From Rhodospirillaceae bacterium (GTDB lineage: Bacteria > Pseudomonadota > Alphaproteobacteria > UBA6615), in contig JABIVD010000040.1 of the NCBI GenBank assembly GCA_018667335.1, positions 1-57,638 of the forward strand: DNA of 57,638 nucleotides, written 5' to 3'. Positions 36,742 through 46,178 of the stretch are shown one piece after another. The translations under genes were made by a program, and so were the position numbers. Under the pieces are notes generated by a model. It ran no database searches, was not told the origin of the DNA, and saw only the letters and a program-made list of their open reading frames with translations. How positions within the stretch are numbered: position 1 is the stretch's first letter; every line of letters begins with the position of its first letter.

Positions 36742-37386
36742 CTAGGCGGTAACCTTCGCCTTGTAGTGGCACAAATCCGCAACAGCACATGACATGCAGT
36801 CCGGCTTGCGTGCCTTGCACACGTAACGCCCATGCAGGATCAGCCAGTGATGAGCGTGGCGCAAATATTCGGCCGGCACGCGCTTCATCAGCGCGTCCTC
36901 GACCTTTCGCACATCCTTGCCCGGTGCCAGCCCCGTGCGGTTCGACAACCGGAAAATATGGGTGTCGACGGCCATGGTGTGTTCGCCGAAGGCGGTGTTG
37001 AGGACGACATTCGCGGTTTTTCGGCCCACGCCGGGCAACGCCTCCAGCGCCTCGCGGTCTGCGGGGACCTCGCCCCCATGTTCGGCCAGCAACTGCGCGC
37101 TCAGCGCGATCACATTCTTCGCCTTGTTGCGAAACAGCCCGATCGTGCGGATATGGCGGATCAACGCGTCTTCGCCCAGCGCCACCATCTTCGCCGGCGT
37201 ATCGACAGTCCGGAACAATTGCGCCGTCGCCTTGTTCACACCGACATCTGTCGCCTGTGCCGACATCACCACGGCCACGAGCAGGGTGTAGACATTGGTG
37301 TAGGCCAACTCGGTGGTCGGGTTCGGGTTCGCCTTCGACAGCCGGCGGAAGAACGCCTCGATCTCGTCTTTGGTCATGCGTGCCAT
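36742..37386 (-). CDS. nth: Endonuclease III
   Basis: 214 residues from the ATG at 37386; an ATG three codons downstream is also possible. The helix-hairpin-helix LPGVGRKTANVVLN, catalytic Lys in the same motif, catalytic Asp in MAVDTHIFRLSNR, and the C-terminal cluster ligands C190-X6-C197-X2-C200-X5-C206 are all present. It excises oxidised pyrimidines and nicks abasic sites. It is convergent with the lipoprotein gene and divergent from the DUF2244 gene, as often seen in alphaproteobacteria. Confidence 0.96.
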   Translation of the reverse strand: MARMTKDEIEAFFRRLSKANPNPTTELAYTNVYTLLVAVVMSAQATDVGVNKATAQLFRTVDTPAKMVALGEDALIRHIRTIGLFRNKAKNVIALSAQLLAEHGGEVPADREALEALPGVGRKTANVVLNTAFGEHTMAVDTHIFRLSNRTGLAPGKDVRKVEDALMKRVPAEYLRHAHHWLILHGRYVCKARKPDCMSCAVADLCHYKAKVTA

Positions 37387-37517
37387 GGCGTGAAAATAGC
37401 CTGTTTCGCGTCCCAGGGCAGCCGCTGATACCCCGGTGATCATCGGCGCGATCACAAAGCGGCGACTGCGACAAAGCGTATCTTTTCGCTGACGGGCCCG
37501 AGGCATAGAATTTCGCC

Positions 37518-37997
37518 ATGGCCCACGCACAGTCCGAACCGATCTTCGATGCGGTGCTCACCCCGCACCGCAGCCTGAGCCCGCGAGGGGTCCGGTATCT
37601 GCTGTTCGGCATGGCCGGCATGCTGACCCTCGTCGGCGCGTTCTTCGCGGTGCAGGGCGCCTGGCCGGTCCTGCCATTCTTCGGCTGCGAGATTTTGCTG
37701 TTCTGGTGGGCCTTCCGTACCAACGCACGCGACGGCCGCCGGTTCGAGCATCTCCGCCTCACGCCGGACGCGATGACCGTCGCGCGGGTGCGCCCGTCAG
37801 GTCAGACGCAGGAGCATAAGTTCGCGCCCCCCCATTGGCTCGCCGTCGAGCTGACGCCGCGCCCCGGCGGCGACAATGAATTGCGGCTGGCCAGCCACGG
37901 CCATTCGCTGAAAGTGGGTGGATTCCTGACGCCCGAAGAACGCGACGATCTGGCGAATGCACTGCGTGACGCCCTCAGAAAGCTGCGTAGCGCCTAG
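37518..37997 (+). CDS. DUF2244 membrane protein
   Basis: 159 residues. The N-terminal ILTPHRSLS-like motif (AVLTPHRSLSPRGVRYLL) and two membrane segments (about 26-45 and 50-67) are followed by a cytoplasmic PH-like region with LTPDAMTVARVRPSG and a C-terminal GGFLTPEERDDLANALRDAL. This matches DUF2244, a family of unknown function found mainly in alphaproteobacteria. It is convergent with dapB across 13 bases. Confidence 0.82.
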   Translation: MAHAQSEPIFDAVLTPHRSLSPRGVRYLLFGMAGMLTLVGAFFAVQGAWPVLPFFGCEILLFWWAFRTNARDGRRFEHLRLTPDAMTVARVRPSGQTQEHKFAPPHWLAVELTPRPGGDNELRLASHGHSLKVGGFLTPEERDDLANALRDALRKLRSA

Positions 37998-38010
37998 GAA
38001 AAAGGTGCGC

Positions 38011-38835
38011 CTAGCTGCCGCTCAGGCCGAGCACGTCCTTCATCGCGTAAAGCCCCGGCGGCTGCCCGCCGGTCCAGTTCGCCGCACGCACCGCGCCACG
38101 CGCGAAGATGCCTCGGTCGGTCGCCCGATGGGTCAGCTCGATCCGCTCACCCGCGGCGGCAAATACGACGCTGTGCTCACCCACGACATCGCCGCCGCGC
38201 AATGTGGCAAAGCCGATACTGCCGCGCTGCCGTTCGCCCGTGATGCCCTCGCGCGAGAGTACTTTCTCTGTGTCGAAATCCACCCCGCGCCCGCGCGCAG
38301 CGGCCTCACCCAGGCTCAGCGCCGTCCCGGACGGCGCATCGACCTTGTGCTTGTGATGCATCTCGACGATCTCGATATCGAAGTCCGGATCCAGCGCGCG
38401 CGCCACCTGCTCGGTAATGGCGAAGAGAAGGTTCACGCCGCTCGACATGTTCGAGGCCCAGACCACGGGAACCCGGGTCGCTGCCGCGTCGAGTGCCGCG
38501 CGGTGTTCCGCCTCCAGGCCGGTCGTGCCGGCGATCAACGCGCAGCCGGCCTCGGCCGCCAGCGCCGCATGGGCCGCCGTCGCCGCGGGAACGGTGAAAT
38601 CAATGACCGCATCAACGCTCGCAAACAGGGCCGCCGCATCATCGGTGATCGCGATGCCGCTCTCGCCGACACCTGCCAGCAATCCAGGGTCCGTTCCCAC
38701 ATGCGGTGAGCCCGGCGCCTCGCTCGCGCCCGCAAGCACGCAGCCGTCTGTCTCGACGACCACGCGCACGAGCATCTGGCCCATGCGCCCACCGGCGCCG
38801 ACTATGCCAATTTTCCGTTGGTCAGCCATCTTCAT
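38011..38835 (-). CDS. dapB: 4-hydroxy-tetrahydrodipicolinate reductase
   Basis: 274 residues. The NAD(P)H loop GIVGAGGRMGQML is at the N terminus; the DapB signature EIVEMHHKHKVDAPSGTA supplies the catalytic His and Lys. The end (DVLGL) is typical. It makes tetrahydrodipicolinate for lysine and diaminopimelate synthesis. An ATG two codons in (38829) is an equally likely start. It lies downstream of dnaJ by 82 bases and may share its transcript. Confidence 0.96.
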   Translation of the reverse strand: MKMADQRKIGIVGAGGRMGQMLVRVVVETDGCVLAGASEAPGSPHVGTDPGLLAGVGESGIAITDDAAALFASVDAVIDFTVPAATAAHAALAAEAGCALIAGTTGLEAEHRAALDAAATRVPVVWASNMSSGVNLLFAITEQVARALDPDFDIEIVEMHHKHKVDAPSGTALSLGEAAARGRGVDFDTEKVLSREGITGERQRGSIGFATLRGGDVVGEHSVVFAAAGERIELTHRATDRGIFARGAVRAANWTGGQPPGLYAMKDVLGLSGS

Positions 38836-38917
38836 CCACCTTCATCGGCAACGTGCCGGAACGGCGGCGACCATAGCATTTCGCACGTGATCGTAAACGC
38901 ACGCGATCGAAAACGCG

Positions 38918-40066
38918 CTAGTCCTTCAGGTCGTCCCAGAATTCCTTCACCTTCGTGAAGAATCCTTCGGACTCGGGGCTGTGCTTCGTCGACCCGCCGC
39001 CGGCATCGGCGAATTGATTGAGCAGTTCGCGCTGGTCCTTGGTCAGGTTCACCGGCGTCTCGATCTGCGCCTGCACATACATATCGCCGCGCGAATTCGC
39101 GCGCAGCACCGACATGCCCTTGGCGCGGAGTCGGAACTGCTGGCCGGTCTGCGTGCCGGCCGGAATATTTACCCGCGCGCGCGCGCCGTCGATCGTCGGC
39201 ACCTCGATCGAACCACCGAGAGTCGCGGTCGTCATCGGGATCGGCACCCGGCACTGGATGTCGGCGCCGTCCCGGAGGAAGAATCGGTGCGGCCGGATGG
39301 TTACAAAAATATACAGATCGCCCGACGGACCGCCGCGCAGGCCCGCCTCACCCTCGCCCGCAACGCGGATGCGGGTGCCATCTTCGATCCCGGCCGGTAC
39401 ATTCACCGACAAGGTCTTTTCCTTGTTCATGCGTCCCGCGCCGCCACAGGCGTCGCACGGATTGTCGATCACCCGGCCCGCGCCGTGACAGGTCGGACAG
39501 GTGCGCTCGACCGTGAAAAACCCCTGCTGGGCCCGCACCTTGCCGGCACCCTGACAGGATGGGCAGCCAACCGGCTCAGCACCCCCGGACGCACCGGAAC
39601 CTTGGCATGAATCGCACGGTGCCGACGCGTTGACCCGGACCCGGGTCTGCTTGCCGGCAAAGGCATCCTCAAGATTCACGTCGAGATTGTATCGCAGATC
39701 CGACCCGCGGGTACTGGCTTGCCGGCGGCCACCGCCTCTGCGGCCACTCGTGAATTCGCCGAACATTTCGTCGAAAATGTCCGCGAATCCGCCGCCCGAA
39801 AAATCAAAGCCGCCGCCGCCCTGCCCGCCGCCGGCACCGCCCTCGAACGCCTCATGCCCATAGCGGTCATAGGCCGCCCGCTTGTCGTCATCCTTCAGGA
39901 TGTCATAGGCCTGATTGATTTCCTTGAACTGGCGTTCGGCGTCTTCATTGTCGGGATTGCGGTCGGGATGCAGCTCCTTGGCGAGCTTGCGATAGGCGCT
40001 CTTGAGCGCGCCCGCATCCGCGCCGCGATCCACGCCTAAGGTCTCGTAGAAATCTTTGTCAGCCAT
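38918..40066 (-). CDS. dnaJ: Chaperone DnaJ
   Basis: 382 residues. The J domain carries the HPD motif (LHPDRNPDN), then a Gly/Phe-rich region (about 75-110), four zinc repeats ([36 protein letters not shown]), and the C-terminal substrate domains. It stimulates DnaK ATPase and delivers clients. It lies 97 bases downstream of dnaK; nearly all of that gap can fold into a branched RNA structure. Confidence 0.98.
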   Translation of the reverse strand: MADKDFYETLGVDRGADAGALKSAYRKLAKELHPDRNPDNEDAERQFKEINQAYDILKDDDKRAAYDRYGHEAFEGGAGGGQGGGGFDFSGGGFADIFDEMFGEFTSGRRGGGRRQASTRGSDLRYNLDVNLEDAFAGKQTRVRVNASAPCDSCQGSGASGGAEPVGCPSCQGAGKVRAQQGFFTVERTCPTCHGAGRVIDNPCDACGGAGRMNKEKTLSVNVPAGIEDGTRIRVAGEGEAGLRGGPSGDLYIFVTIRPHRFFLRDGADIQCRVPIPMTTATLGGSIEVPTIDGARARVNIPAGTQTGQQFRLRAKGMSVLRANSRGDMYVQAQIETPVNLTKDQRELLNQFADAGGGSTKHSPESEGFFTKVKEFWDDLKD

Positions 40067-40095
40067 GGACGTTCCCCACCCCTACACCGAATGAA

Positions 40096-40161
40096 GAGGC
40101 ACGAACCCATAAACGGTCAGCATCACGATGCCGACCCCGGGCTCGAACCCCTCCGTGCCTC
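40096..40161 (-). other. Predicted branched RNA structure between dnaK and dnaJ
   Basis: An 8-bp outer stem (GAGGCACG at 40154-40161 read on the minus strand, pairing with CGTGCCTC at 40096-40103) encloses two hairpins. One is GGG/CCC around TTCGAG (40139-40150). The other is GGTC/GACC plus GCAT/ATGC with one mismatch (40115-40136). The structure starts 2 bases after the dnaK stop and occupies 66 of the 97 intergenic bases. No T-run follows. It may be a processing, stabilising or partial-attenuation element in dnaKJ mRNA. Confidence 0.5.
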
Positions 40162-40163
40162 GG

Positions 40164-42140
40164 TTACGAGGCGGACGACTGATCCTTGTGATCGTCGTCG
40201 TCATCGCCATCATCATCGACCTCTTCGAAGTCGGCATCGACAATGGTCTCGTCCGGACCCTCGGCGCCGTCGCCGTCTGGTCCTGCATCTGGCCCCCCGT
40301 CAGCCATGCCGTCGGCCATGCCTTCTCCGGCAGCCGCCTCGGCCTTGTAGATCGCCTCGCCGAGCTTCATCGACGACGTCACCAGAGCTTCGAGTTTGGA
40401 CTGGATCAATTCCCCATCCTCACCCTCGAGCGCCTCCTTGAGCGCGGCGACATCGCCTTCGATCTCGGCCTTCACTTCGGCCTCGACCTTCTCGCCATGT
40501 TCCTCGAGGCTCTTCTCGGTTTGATGGACCAGCGTTTCGGCCTGGTTGCGGGCCTCGACCGTCTCGCGACGCGCCTGATCGTCCGCGGCATGCTCCTCGG
40601 CATCCTTGACCATGCGATCGATGTCGTCATCGGACAACCCGCCCGACGCCTGGATGCGAATCTGCTGCTCCTTGCCCGTGCCCTTGTCCTTGGCCGACAC
40701 GTTGACGATCCCGTTCGCGTCGATGTCGAAGGTCACCTCGATCTGCGGCACGCCACGCGGCGCGCTGGGGATCCCCACCAGGTCGAACTGGCCCAACACC
40801 TTGTTGTCGGCGGCCATCTCGCGTTCGCCCTGGAACACGCGGATCGTCACGGCCTGCTGGCTGTCCTCGGCCGTCGAGAACACCTGGCTCTTCTTGGTCG
40901 GGATGGTTGTGTTGCGATCGATCAGGCGGGTGAAGACACCGCCCAGCGTCTCAATGCCCAACGACAGCGGGGTCACGTCGAGAAGCAGCACGTCCTTCAC
41001 GTCGCCGGCGAGCACACCGGCCTGAATGGCCGCACCAATGGCGACCACCTCGTCCGGATTGACGCCGCGATGGGGCTCACGACCGAAGAAGTTCTTCACC
41101 GTCTCCTGGATCTTCGGCATGCGGGTCATGCCGCCAACCAGGATGACCTCGTCGATCTCGCTCGGCTTCAGGCCGGCATCCTTCAGCGCCGCGGCACACG
41201 GATCGACCGTGCGCTCGACCAGATCCTCGACCAGTGCTTCCAGCTTCGCCCGGGTCAGCTTGATGTTGAGATGCTTCGGCCCCGCCGCGTCCGCCGTGAT
41301 GAACGGCAGGTTGACCTCGGTCTGGGTCGATGCGGACAGCTCGATCTTGGCCTTCTCGGCCGCCTCCTTGAGGCGCTGCAGCGCGAGCTTGTCTTCGCGC
41401 AGATCGATGCTCTGCTCTTTCTTAAACTCGTCGGCGAGATACTGCATGATCCTGGCGTCGAAATCTTCGCCGCCGAGGAATGTGTCACCGTTGGTCGACT
41501 TGACCTCGAAGACGCCATCGCCAATTTCGAGAATGGAAATATCGAACGTGCCGCCGCCAAGGTCATAGACCGCGATCGTGCCCGCCTCTTTCTTCTCGAG
41601 GCCATAGGCCAGTGCCGCCGCCGTCGGCTCGTTGATGATGCGCAGCACTTCGAGGCCGGCGATCTTGCCCGCGTCCTTGGTGGCCTGGCGCTGTGAATCG
41701 TTGAAGTAGGCCGGCACGGTGATGACGGCCTGCTCGACCGTTTCACCCAGGAAGGTCTCGGCCGTTTCCTTCATCTTCTGGAGGATAAAGGCGCTGATCT
41801 CGGACGGGCTGTATTTCTCAGCGTTCGCGCCGACCCAGGCGTCGCCATTCTCGCCCTCGACAATCTCGTACGGCACCAGGCTCTTGTCCTTGTCCGTCAG
41901 CGGATCGTCGAACCGGCGCCCGATCAGACGCTTGACGGCGAAGATTGTGTTTTCCGGGTTCGTCACCGCCTGGCGCTTCGCGGCCTGGCCGACGAGACGT
42001 TCCGAACCTTCGGAGAACGCCACCATCGACGGCGTCGTGCGCGCGCCTTCAGAGTTTTCAATCACCTTGCCCGCGCCGCCGTCCATGACAGCCACGCAGG
42101 AGTTGGTGGTCCCGAGATCGATACCGATTACTTTCGCCAT
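40164..42140 (-). CDS. dnaK: Chaperone DnaK (Hsp70)
   Basis: 658 residues from the ATG at 42140, with GAGGAA 4 bases upstream. The N terminus [18 protein letters not shown], the second signature [14 protein letters not shown] and the third [14 protein letters not shown] are present. The C-terminal tail is long and acidic: after the canonical [10 protein letters not shown] it continues with an Asp-rich run and HKDQSSAS, so it exceeds the usual 640 residues. It is preceded by a sigma-32-type promoter and followed by dnaJ. Confidence 0.98.
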   Translation of the reverse strand: MAKVIGIDLGTTNSCVAVMDGGAGKVIENSEGARTTPSMVAFSEGSERLVGQAAKRQAVTNPENTIFAVKRLIGRRFDDPLTDKDKSLVPYEIVEGENGDAWVGANAEKYSPSEISAFILQKMKETAETFLGETVEQAVITVPAYFNDSQRQATKDAGKIAGLEVLRIINEPTAAALAYGLEKKEAGTIAVYDLGGGTFDISILEIGDGVFEVKSTNGDTFLGGEDFDARIMQYLADEFKKEQSIDLREDKLALQRLKEAAEKAKIELSASTQTEVNLPFITADAAGPKHLNIKLTRAKLEALVEDLVERTVDPCAAALKDAGLKPSEIDEVILVGGMTRMPKIQETVKNFFGREPHRGVNPDEVVAIGAAIQAGVLAGDVKDVLLLDVTPLSLGIETLGGVFTRLIDRNTTIPTKKSQVFSTAEDSQQAVTIRVFQGEREMAADNKVLGQFDLVGIPSAPRGVPQIEVTFDIDANGIVNVSAKDKGTGKEQQIRIQASGGLSDDDIDRMVKDAEEHAADDQARRETVEARNQAETLVHQTEKSLEEHGEKVEAEVKAEIEGDVAALKEALEGEDGELIQSKLEALVTSSMKLGEAIYKAEAAAGEGMADGMADGGPDAGPDGDGAEGPDETIVDADFEEVDDDGDDDDDHKDQSSAS

Positions 42141-42244
42141 GAGTTCCTCACTTTTCAGCAGACCGGCCCGGCCCAAACGGCACCGGCACAGGCCCCTGTA
42201 TTTCAAGTTGATGAGCTTGCTCAGAAGCCCTGTACTGTTCGACG

Positions 42245-42276
42245 CACATATAGGGAGCGCGTAACCCGTCTGCAAC
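42245..42276 (-). promoter_or_regulatory. Sigma-32-type heat-shock promoter of dnaKJ
   Basis: On the minus strand GTTG (42273-42276), an 18-base spacer and CCTATATGTG (42245-42254). The -10 fits the alphaproteobacterial RpoH pattern CYTATNTNNG completely; the -35 has G in place of C in CTTG. It lies about 105 bases upstream of the dnaK ATG. Confidence 0.55.
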
Positions 42277-42331
42277 CGCTAGTCTGAGGCGATTTTCCGC
42301 GGCCAGCCGCCACAAATTCGCCCGACACGCC

Positions 42332-43264
42332 ATGACGATCATCTCTGCGAGCTACAAGACCGATATTCCGGCGTTCTACGGCGATTGGTTCCGCGCCAGA
42401 CGCATAGCAGGGTCGTGTGAGGTGCGTAACGCATGGAGCGGCAAGACATTCAAGGTCTCGCTCCGCGACGAAGATTGCAGCGGGTTCATTTTCTGGACCC
42501 GGAATGCAAAACCCTTTCGCCCGGAACTGGACCGAACCGCCCGGACCCATCCCTTCGTGGTCCAGTATACGGTCACGGGATATCCCCGTTCGCTCGAACG
42601 ATCCGTGGTCGCCGCAGACGCAGGGATTGAAGATATTCGCGACATTTCCGTTCACTACGGCGGGAAATCCGTCGTCTGGCGCTACGATCCGGTGGTGATC
42701 ACGGACGCAACGCCGGCCGCCTGGCACATCGAAAACTTCACCCGGATCGCGGGCGCGCTTATGGGAAGCGTCGATGAGGTGGTTGTCAGTTTCGCCCAGA
42801 TCTACCGCAAGACCCGGCGCAATCTCGATCGCGCGGCGCATGAAACCGCGAATGCCTGGGTAGACCCCGAGGACGGCGCGAAACGCGACCTGCTTGCCCG
42901 GCTCGACGAAATTGCGCGGCAATCGGGTCTGGCCCTCTCGCTCTGCGCACAGCCGGCGCTCGAGGACGGCCTCACCGCGGCGCGCTGTATTGACGCCACG
43001 CGCCTGGATCGTGTCGCCGAATCCCTGGGCCACGCGCCGGTGACCGGAAGCATCCCTGCCAGCAACAAGGCTCCGCGTGCCGGCTGCCTGTGCGCGCAAT
43101 CCCGTGATATCGGCAGCTATGAGACCTGCCCCCATGGTTGCGTTTATTGTTATGCGGTGGGCGACCCCGACAAGGCCAAGCAAGCGCATAAGGCCCACGA
43201 TCGAAATGCAGCGATGCTCGGCACCGAAACGACGTCACCCGAACCAGAGAAATTGCCCGCATGA
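42332..43264 (+). CDS. DUF1848 protein with C-terminal CX3CX2C motif
   Basis: 310 residues. It begins TIISASYKTDIPAFYGDWF, the DUF1848 signature, and continues with CSGFIFWTRNAKPF, VQYTVTGYPRSLE and VVWRYDPVVIT, suggesting an alpha/beta barrel. Near the C terminus lie GCLCAQSRDIGSYETC and TCPHGCVYCYA, with Cys252, Cys254 and the triad Cys266, Cys270, Cys273. CX3CX2C with YCYA resembles the cluster loop of radical AdoMet enzymes, but at the opposite end of the chain. The function is unknown. Its stop overlaps the start of the methyltransferase gene by 4 bases. Confidence 0.82.
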   Translation: MTIISASYKTDIPAFYGDWFRARRIAGSCEVRNAWSGKTFKVSLRDEDCSGFIFWTRNAKPFRPELDRTARTHPFVVQYTVTGYPRSLERSVVAADAGIEDIRDISVHYGGKSVVWRYDPVVITDATPAAWHIENFTRIAGALMGSVDEVVVSFAQIYRKTRRNLDRAAHETANAWVDPEDGAKRDLLARLDEIARQSGLALSLCAQPALEDGLTAARCIDATRLDRVAESLGHAPVTGSIPASNKAPRAGCLCAQSRDIGSYETCPHGCVYCYAVGDPDKAKQAHKAHDRNAAMLGTETTSPEPEKLPA

Positions 43265-44160
43265 ACAGTCCCGCACGCCCCGTCGATATCCTCAGATTTC
43301 TGGACGGCCAGGGCGTCACGCGACCGCCCTTGAAGATTGTCGACGTCGGCGCCATGGATGTGGGCGAGGCCGAACCCTGGGCCCGGCTCGTCCAATCCGG
43401 TGCGGCCCACCTCGTCGGCTTCGAACCCAACCCGGCGGAATGCGAAAACCTCAACGCGGCAGCGAAGCCCAACACGCAATATCTGCCCCATGCGCTCGGC
43501 GACGGCGGGCGACACACGCTGCACATCGGCGCGGCACCGATGACGTCATCCCTGTTCGCGCCTGACCCGTCTGTCATGAAGCAGTTCCACAGCCTGTGGG
43601 AACTCTGCGAGACCACCGAGGAAATACCCCTCGACACCGTGCGCCTCGACGATGTCGACGAAGTGCTGCCGATGGATTTCCTGAAACTGGATGTTCAAGG
43701 GGCGGAGCTCATGGTGCTCGAATCGGCGGTCGCCGCCCTCGCAGATACGGTTGCCATCCAGGCCGAGGTGGGCTTTCTGCCTATCTATAAAAACCAGCCT
43801 CTGTTCGCCGACGTCGACAGCTTCCTGCGCGCGCACGGGTTTGCGTTTCACACGATGGTCGGAGTGGGGTCGCGGCCGTTCCGCCCCCTGATCAAGGATG
43901 GCGACCCCAACCGCGGCTTCGCGCAGGTGATCTGGAGCAACGCCCTCTACTTCCGCAACCCGATCGGCTTCCCAAAACTGGCGGACGACGCTCCCGACGC
44001 GCTTCTTAAGATCGCGATCCTGGCCCACGAACTCTATGGCGCCTTCGACCTCGCTGCCGTCGCGTTGCAGCATTACGGCGCCGCACAGCATGCGGGCCTG
44101 GCAACAGCCTACATCCGTGCGTTGACGACGACCGATCTCACGATCACCGCAAAAAAGTAA
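43261..44160 (+). CDS. FkbM family AdoMet-dependent methyltransferase
   Basis: 299 residues. The AdoMet-binding start IVDVGAMDVGEAEPW, acidic loop GFEPNPAECENL and the FkbM hallmark DFLKLDVQGAELMVLESA are clear. Family members usually O-methylate sugars or natural products. The C-terminal 90 residues are less conserved. Its ATG overlaps the DUF1848 stop (ATGA), so the two are coupled. It ends exactly where grpE ends on the other strand, with no base between them. Confidence 0.85.
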   Translation: MNSPARPVDILRFLDGQGVTRPPLKIVDVGAMDVGEAEPWARLVQSGAAHLVGFEPNPAECENLNAAAKPNTQYLPHALGDGGRHTLHIGAAPMTSSLFAPDPSVMKQFHSLWELCETTEEIPLDTVRLDDVDEVLPMDFLKLDVQGAELMVLESAVAALADTVAIQAEVGFLPIYKNQPLFADVDSFLRAHGFAFHTMVGVGSRPFRPLIKDGDPNRGFAQVIWSNALYFRNPIGFPKLADDAPDALLKIAILAHELYGAFDLAAVALQHYGAAQHAGLATAYIRALTTTDLTITAKK

Positions 44161-44844
44161 TCAGGATTCGGGATCGGCCCCCGGCGTTGCCGCCGGATCC
44201 GCTGCCGGGGCAGCAGCAGTTGGCGGGACCGCCGATTTCGCCACGCCGACCCGCGCGGGACGCAACAACCGGTCGTGCAACCGATAGCCCGCCTGCATCA
44301 CTTGGGCGACGCTGCCATTCGGATATTCGCTGTCGGGCACTTCGTACATCGCCTCGTGCAGGTTGGGGTCGAACGGTTCGCCCGTCGGATCGAGCCGCTC
44401 GATCTTGTGTGCCACCAGGGCGGCCTGGAAATCATTCTGCACGGCGATCACGCCTTCGAGCAGCGTTTGCAGTAGCTCATGTTCGCCGCGCCGCTCCTCC
44501 GGTACCGCAAAAAGCGCGCGCTCGAGATTGTCGCCGATCGACAGGATGTCGCGCGCAAACCCGGTCACCGCGTAACGATGCGCGTCCTCGATCTGGCGTT
44601 CGGCGCGCTTGCGCACGTTCTCGGTCTCGGCCATCGCACGCAACAACTGATCGCGAAGCTGCGATGTCTCGCCCTCGAGCTCGACAATCCGTGCGGCATG
44701 CTTGCCGCCGGCCCAGCGATTTCCATCCGCGTCAGTGGGCGAAGGCTCAGCCGGTGCAGCCTCGGATGTGGCGGGCCCAGCAGCCTCTGCAAGGGCACCC
44801 GTCTCCGGGGTCTCGGGGATCACGTTCTCATTTTCTTCGTTCAT
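44161..44844 (-). CDS. grpE: Nucleotide exchange factor GrpE
   Basis: 227 residues from the ATG at 44844. An acidic/Pro-rich N-terminal extension (about 1-45) precedes the coiled-coil (VELEGETSQLRDQLLRAMAETENVRKRAERQ) and the beta-domain with VLQ-like AQVMQAGYRLHDRLLRPARVGVAK. It releases ADP from DnaK. It lies 64 bases downstream of hrcA. The C-terminal Ala/Pro tail is longer than usual. Confidence 0.96.
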   Translation of the reverse strand: MNEENENVIPETPETGALAEAAGPATSEAAPAEPSPTDADGNRWAGGKHAARIVELEGETSQLRDQLLRAMAETENVRKRAERQIEDAHRYAVTGFARDILSIGDNLERALFAVPEERRGEHELLQTLLEGVIAVQNDFQAALVAHKIERLDPTGEPFDPNLHEAMYEVPDSEYPNGSVAQVMQAGYRLHDRLLRPARVGVAKSAVPPTAAAPAADPAATPGADPES

Positions 44845-44908
44845 GTCTTCGCTTTCTCTCCGGCAGCCGCACCGGCCGTTGGAATTCGTCTGTATAAATT
44901 CGTCGCGC

Positions 44909-45952
44909 CTATCCGACCAGCCGGCCGACGATCTGCGCTGTATAATCCACCACGGGAATGATCCGGGCATAATTGATTCGGGTCGGGCCGATCACACCGA
45001 CCGCCCCGACGATTTGCTGCTCGCTGTTGCGATAGGGCGCGACGACGACCGAACAGCCGGCCAGAGAAAACAGGTCGTTCTCCGCCCCGATGAAGATCTG
45101 CACGCCCTCGCCGCCCCGCGCCATGTCCAAAAGCTTGATCCAGGATTCCTTCGTCTCAAGCGCATCATACAGGCCGCGCACATGATCAAGATCCTCGACG
45201 GCCTGCACGTCATCGAGCAGCCGTTCCGCCCCGCTTACGATCAGCGCCGCCTCGGCGCCGTCGCCGGTGGCCGTCGCCAACCCGGCCTCCACGAGCTTCT
45301 GTGTCAGCCCGTCCAGATCCTGGCGATGAAGTTCCAGCTCCGCGGCGATTTGACCCCGGGCCTCCTCGATGGTCTTGCCGACCAGGCGCGCGGACAGAAA
45401 ATTTGACGCCTCGACCATGGCCGAAGCCGGCATCCCGTTCGGCACCTCGACGACCCGGTTCTCGACGCTGCCATCCTCGGTCACCAGGACCACGAGCGCC
45501 CGGCCCGGCGCCAGCGAGACAAACTCGATATGACGCAAGGCGGAATCACTCTTCGGCGCAACGACGAGCCCGGCGCAATTGCTCAAGCCCGAGAGCACGC
45601 GGGTGACCTCCGACAGGGTCTGCTGCACGCTGCGGCCCTCCGCGGCGCATTGCGCCTCGATCGTCAGGCGCTCGTCTTCCGTCAGATGTCCCACCTCAAG
45701 CAGTCCATCGACGAACAGCCGCAGGCCCGCCTCGGTGGGAATGCGCCCCGCCGACGCGTGCGGCGAGAACAGCAGGCCGGAATCCTGAAGATCGGCCATC
45801 ACGTTGCGGATCGTAGCCGGCGAGAGTTCCATGCCGAGATTGCGCGACAGGGTCCGCGAGCCGACCGCCTCACCGGTCTCCAGATAGGCGTCAATGATCT
45901 GCCGAAGAACTTCGGAGCTGCGCTGATTGAGCTGTGGAATAGCCCGGCTCAT
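44909..45952 (-). CDS. hrcA: Heat-inducible transcription repressor HrcA
   Basis: 347 residues. The N-terminal winged helix (LNQRSSEVLRQIIDAYLETGEAVGSRTLSR) with SPATIRNVMADLQDSGLLFSPHASAGRIPTEAGLRLFVD is diagnostic. HrcA binds CIRCE elements, usually upstream of groESL; I see no CIRCE in this window. It is the first gene of the hrcA-grpE operon. Confidence 0.97.
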   Translation of the reverse strand: MSRAIPQLNQRSSEVLRQIIDAYLETGEAVGSRTLSRNLGMELSPATIRNVMADLQDSGLLFSPHASAGRIPTEAGLRLFVDGLLEVGHLTEDERLTIEAQCAAEGRSVQQTLSEVTRVLSGLSNCAGLVVAPKSDSALRHIEFVSLAPGRALVVLVTEDGSVENRVVEVPNGMPASAMVEASNFLSARLVGKTIEEARGQIAAELELHRQDLDGLTQKLVEAGLATATGDGAEAALIVSGAERLLDDVQAVEDLDHVRGLYDALETKESWIKLLDMARGGEGVQIFIGAENDLFSLAGCSVVVAPYRNSEQQIVGAVGVIGPTRINYARIIPVVDYTAQIVGRLVG

Positions 45953-46005
45953 TGCCCTGATTGTCCGTTGTTTGCGTCAGAAAGATTGCGACCCTGCATA
46001 TCCGC

Positions 46006-46037
46006 AGAACTTAGGCACGCCCCGGCGCCTAATCAAG
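46006..46037 (-). promoter_or_regulatory. Candidate sigma-32-type promoter of hrcA-grpE
   Basis: On the minus strand CTTG (46034-46037), an 18-base spacer and CCTAAGTTCT (46006-46015). The -35 matches the alphaproteobacterial RpoH pattern exactly and the -10 partly (A for T at the fifth position, no final G). The spacing is identical to the dnaK promoter. Confidence 0.45.
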
Positions 46038-46178
46038 AACGACGGCATCGGCACCCGCCAGTGAACCCCACCGTAAGCACAGGTGCGATCACGGGTGTGA
46101 TTCCGGTTCTGGACGCGGCCCCACCCCAAAGACTAACTTCGCGGCCTCGCAATCGATCCTAGACACACTGGAACCAGC

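Noticed and set aside
40096-40170. tRNA-like segment (GGTTCGAGCC resembling a T-arm, 8-bp acceptor-like stem)
   Set aside because: The T-stem does not pair at the required distance from the outer stem, no 7-base anticodon loop with a T before the anticodon can be drawn, and the total length of 66 is short.
40128-41696. 522-codon open frame on the plus strand opposite dnaK
   Set aside because: Antisense of dnaK; no recognisable motifs and no ribosome binding site.
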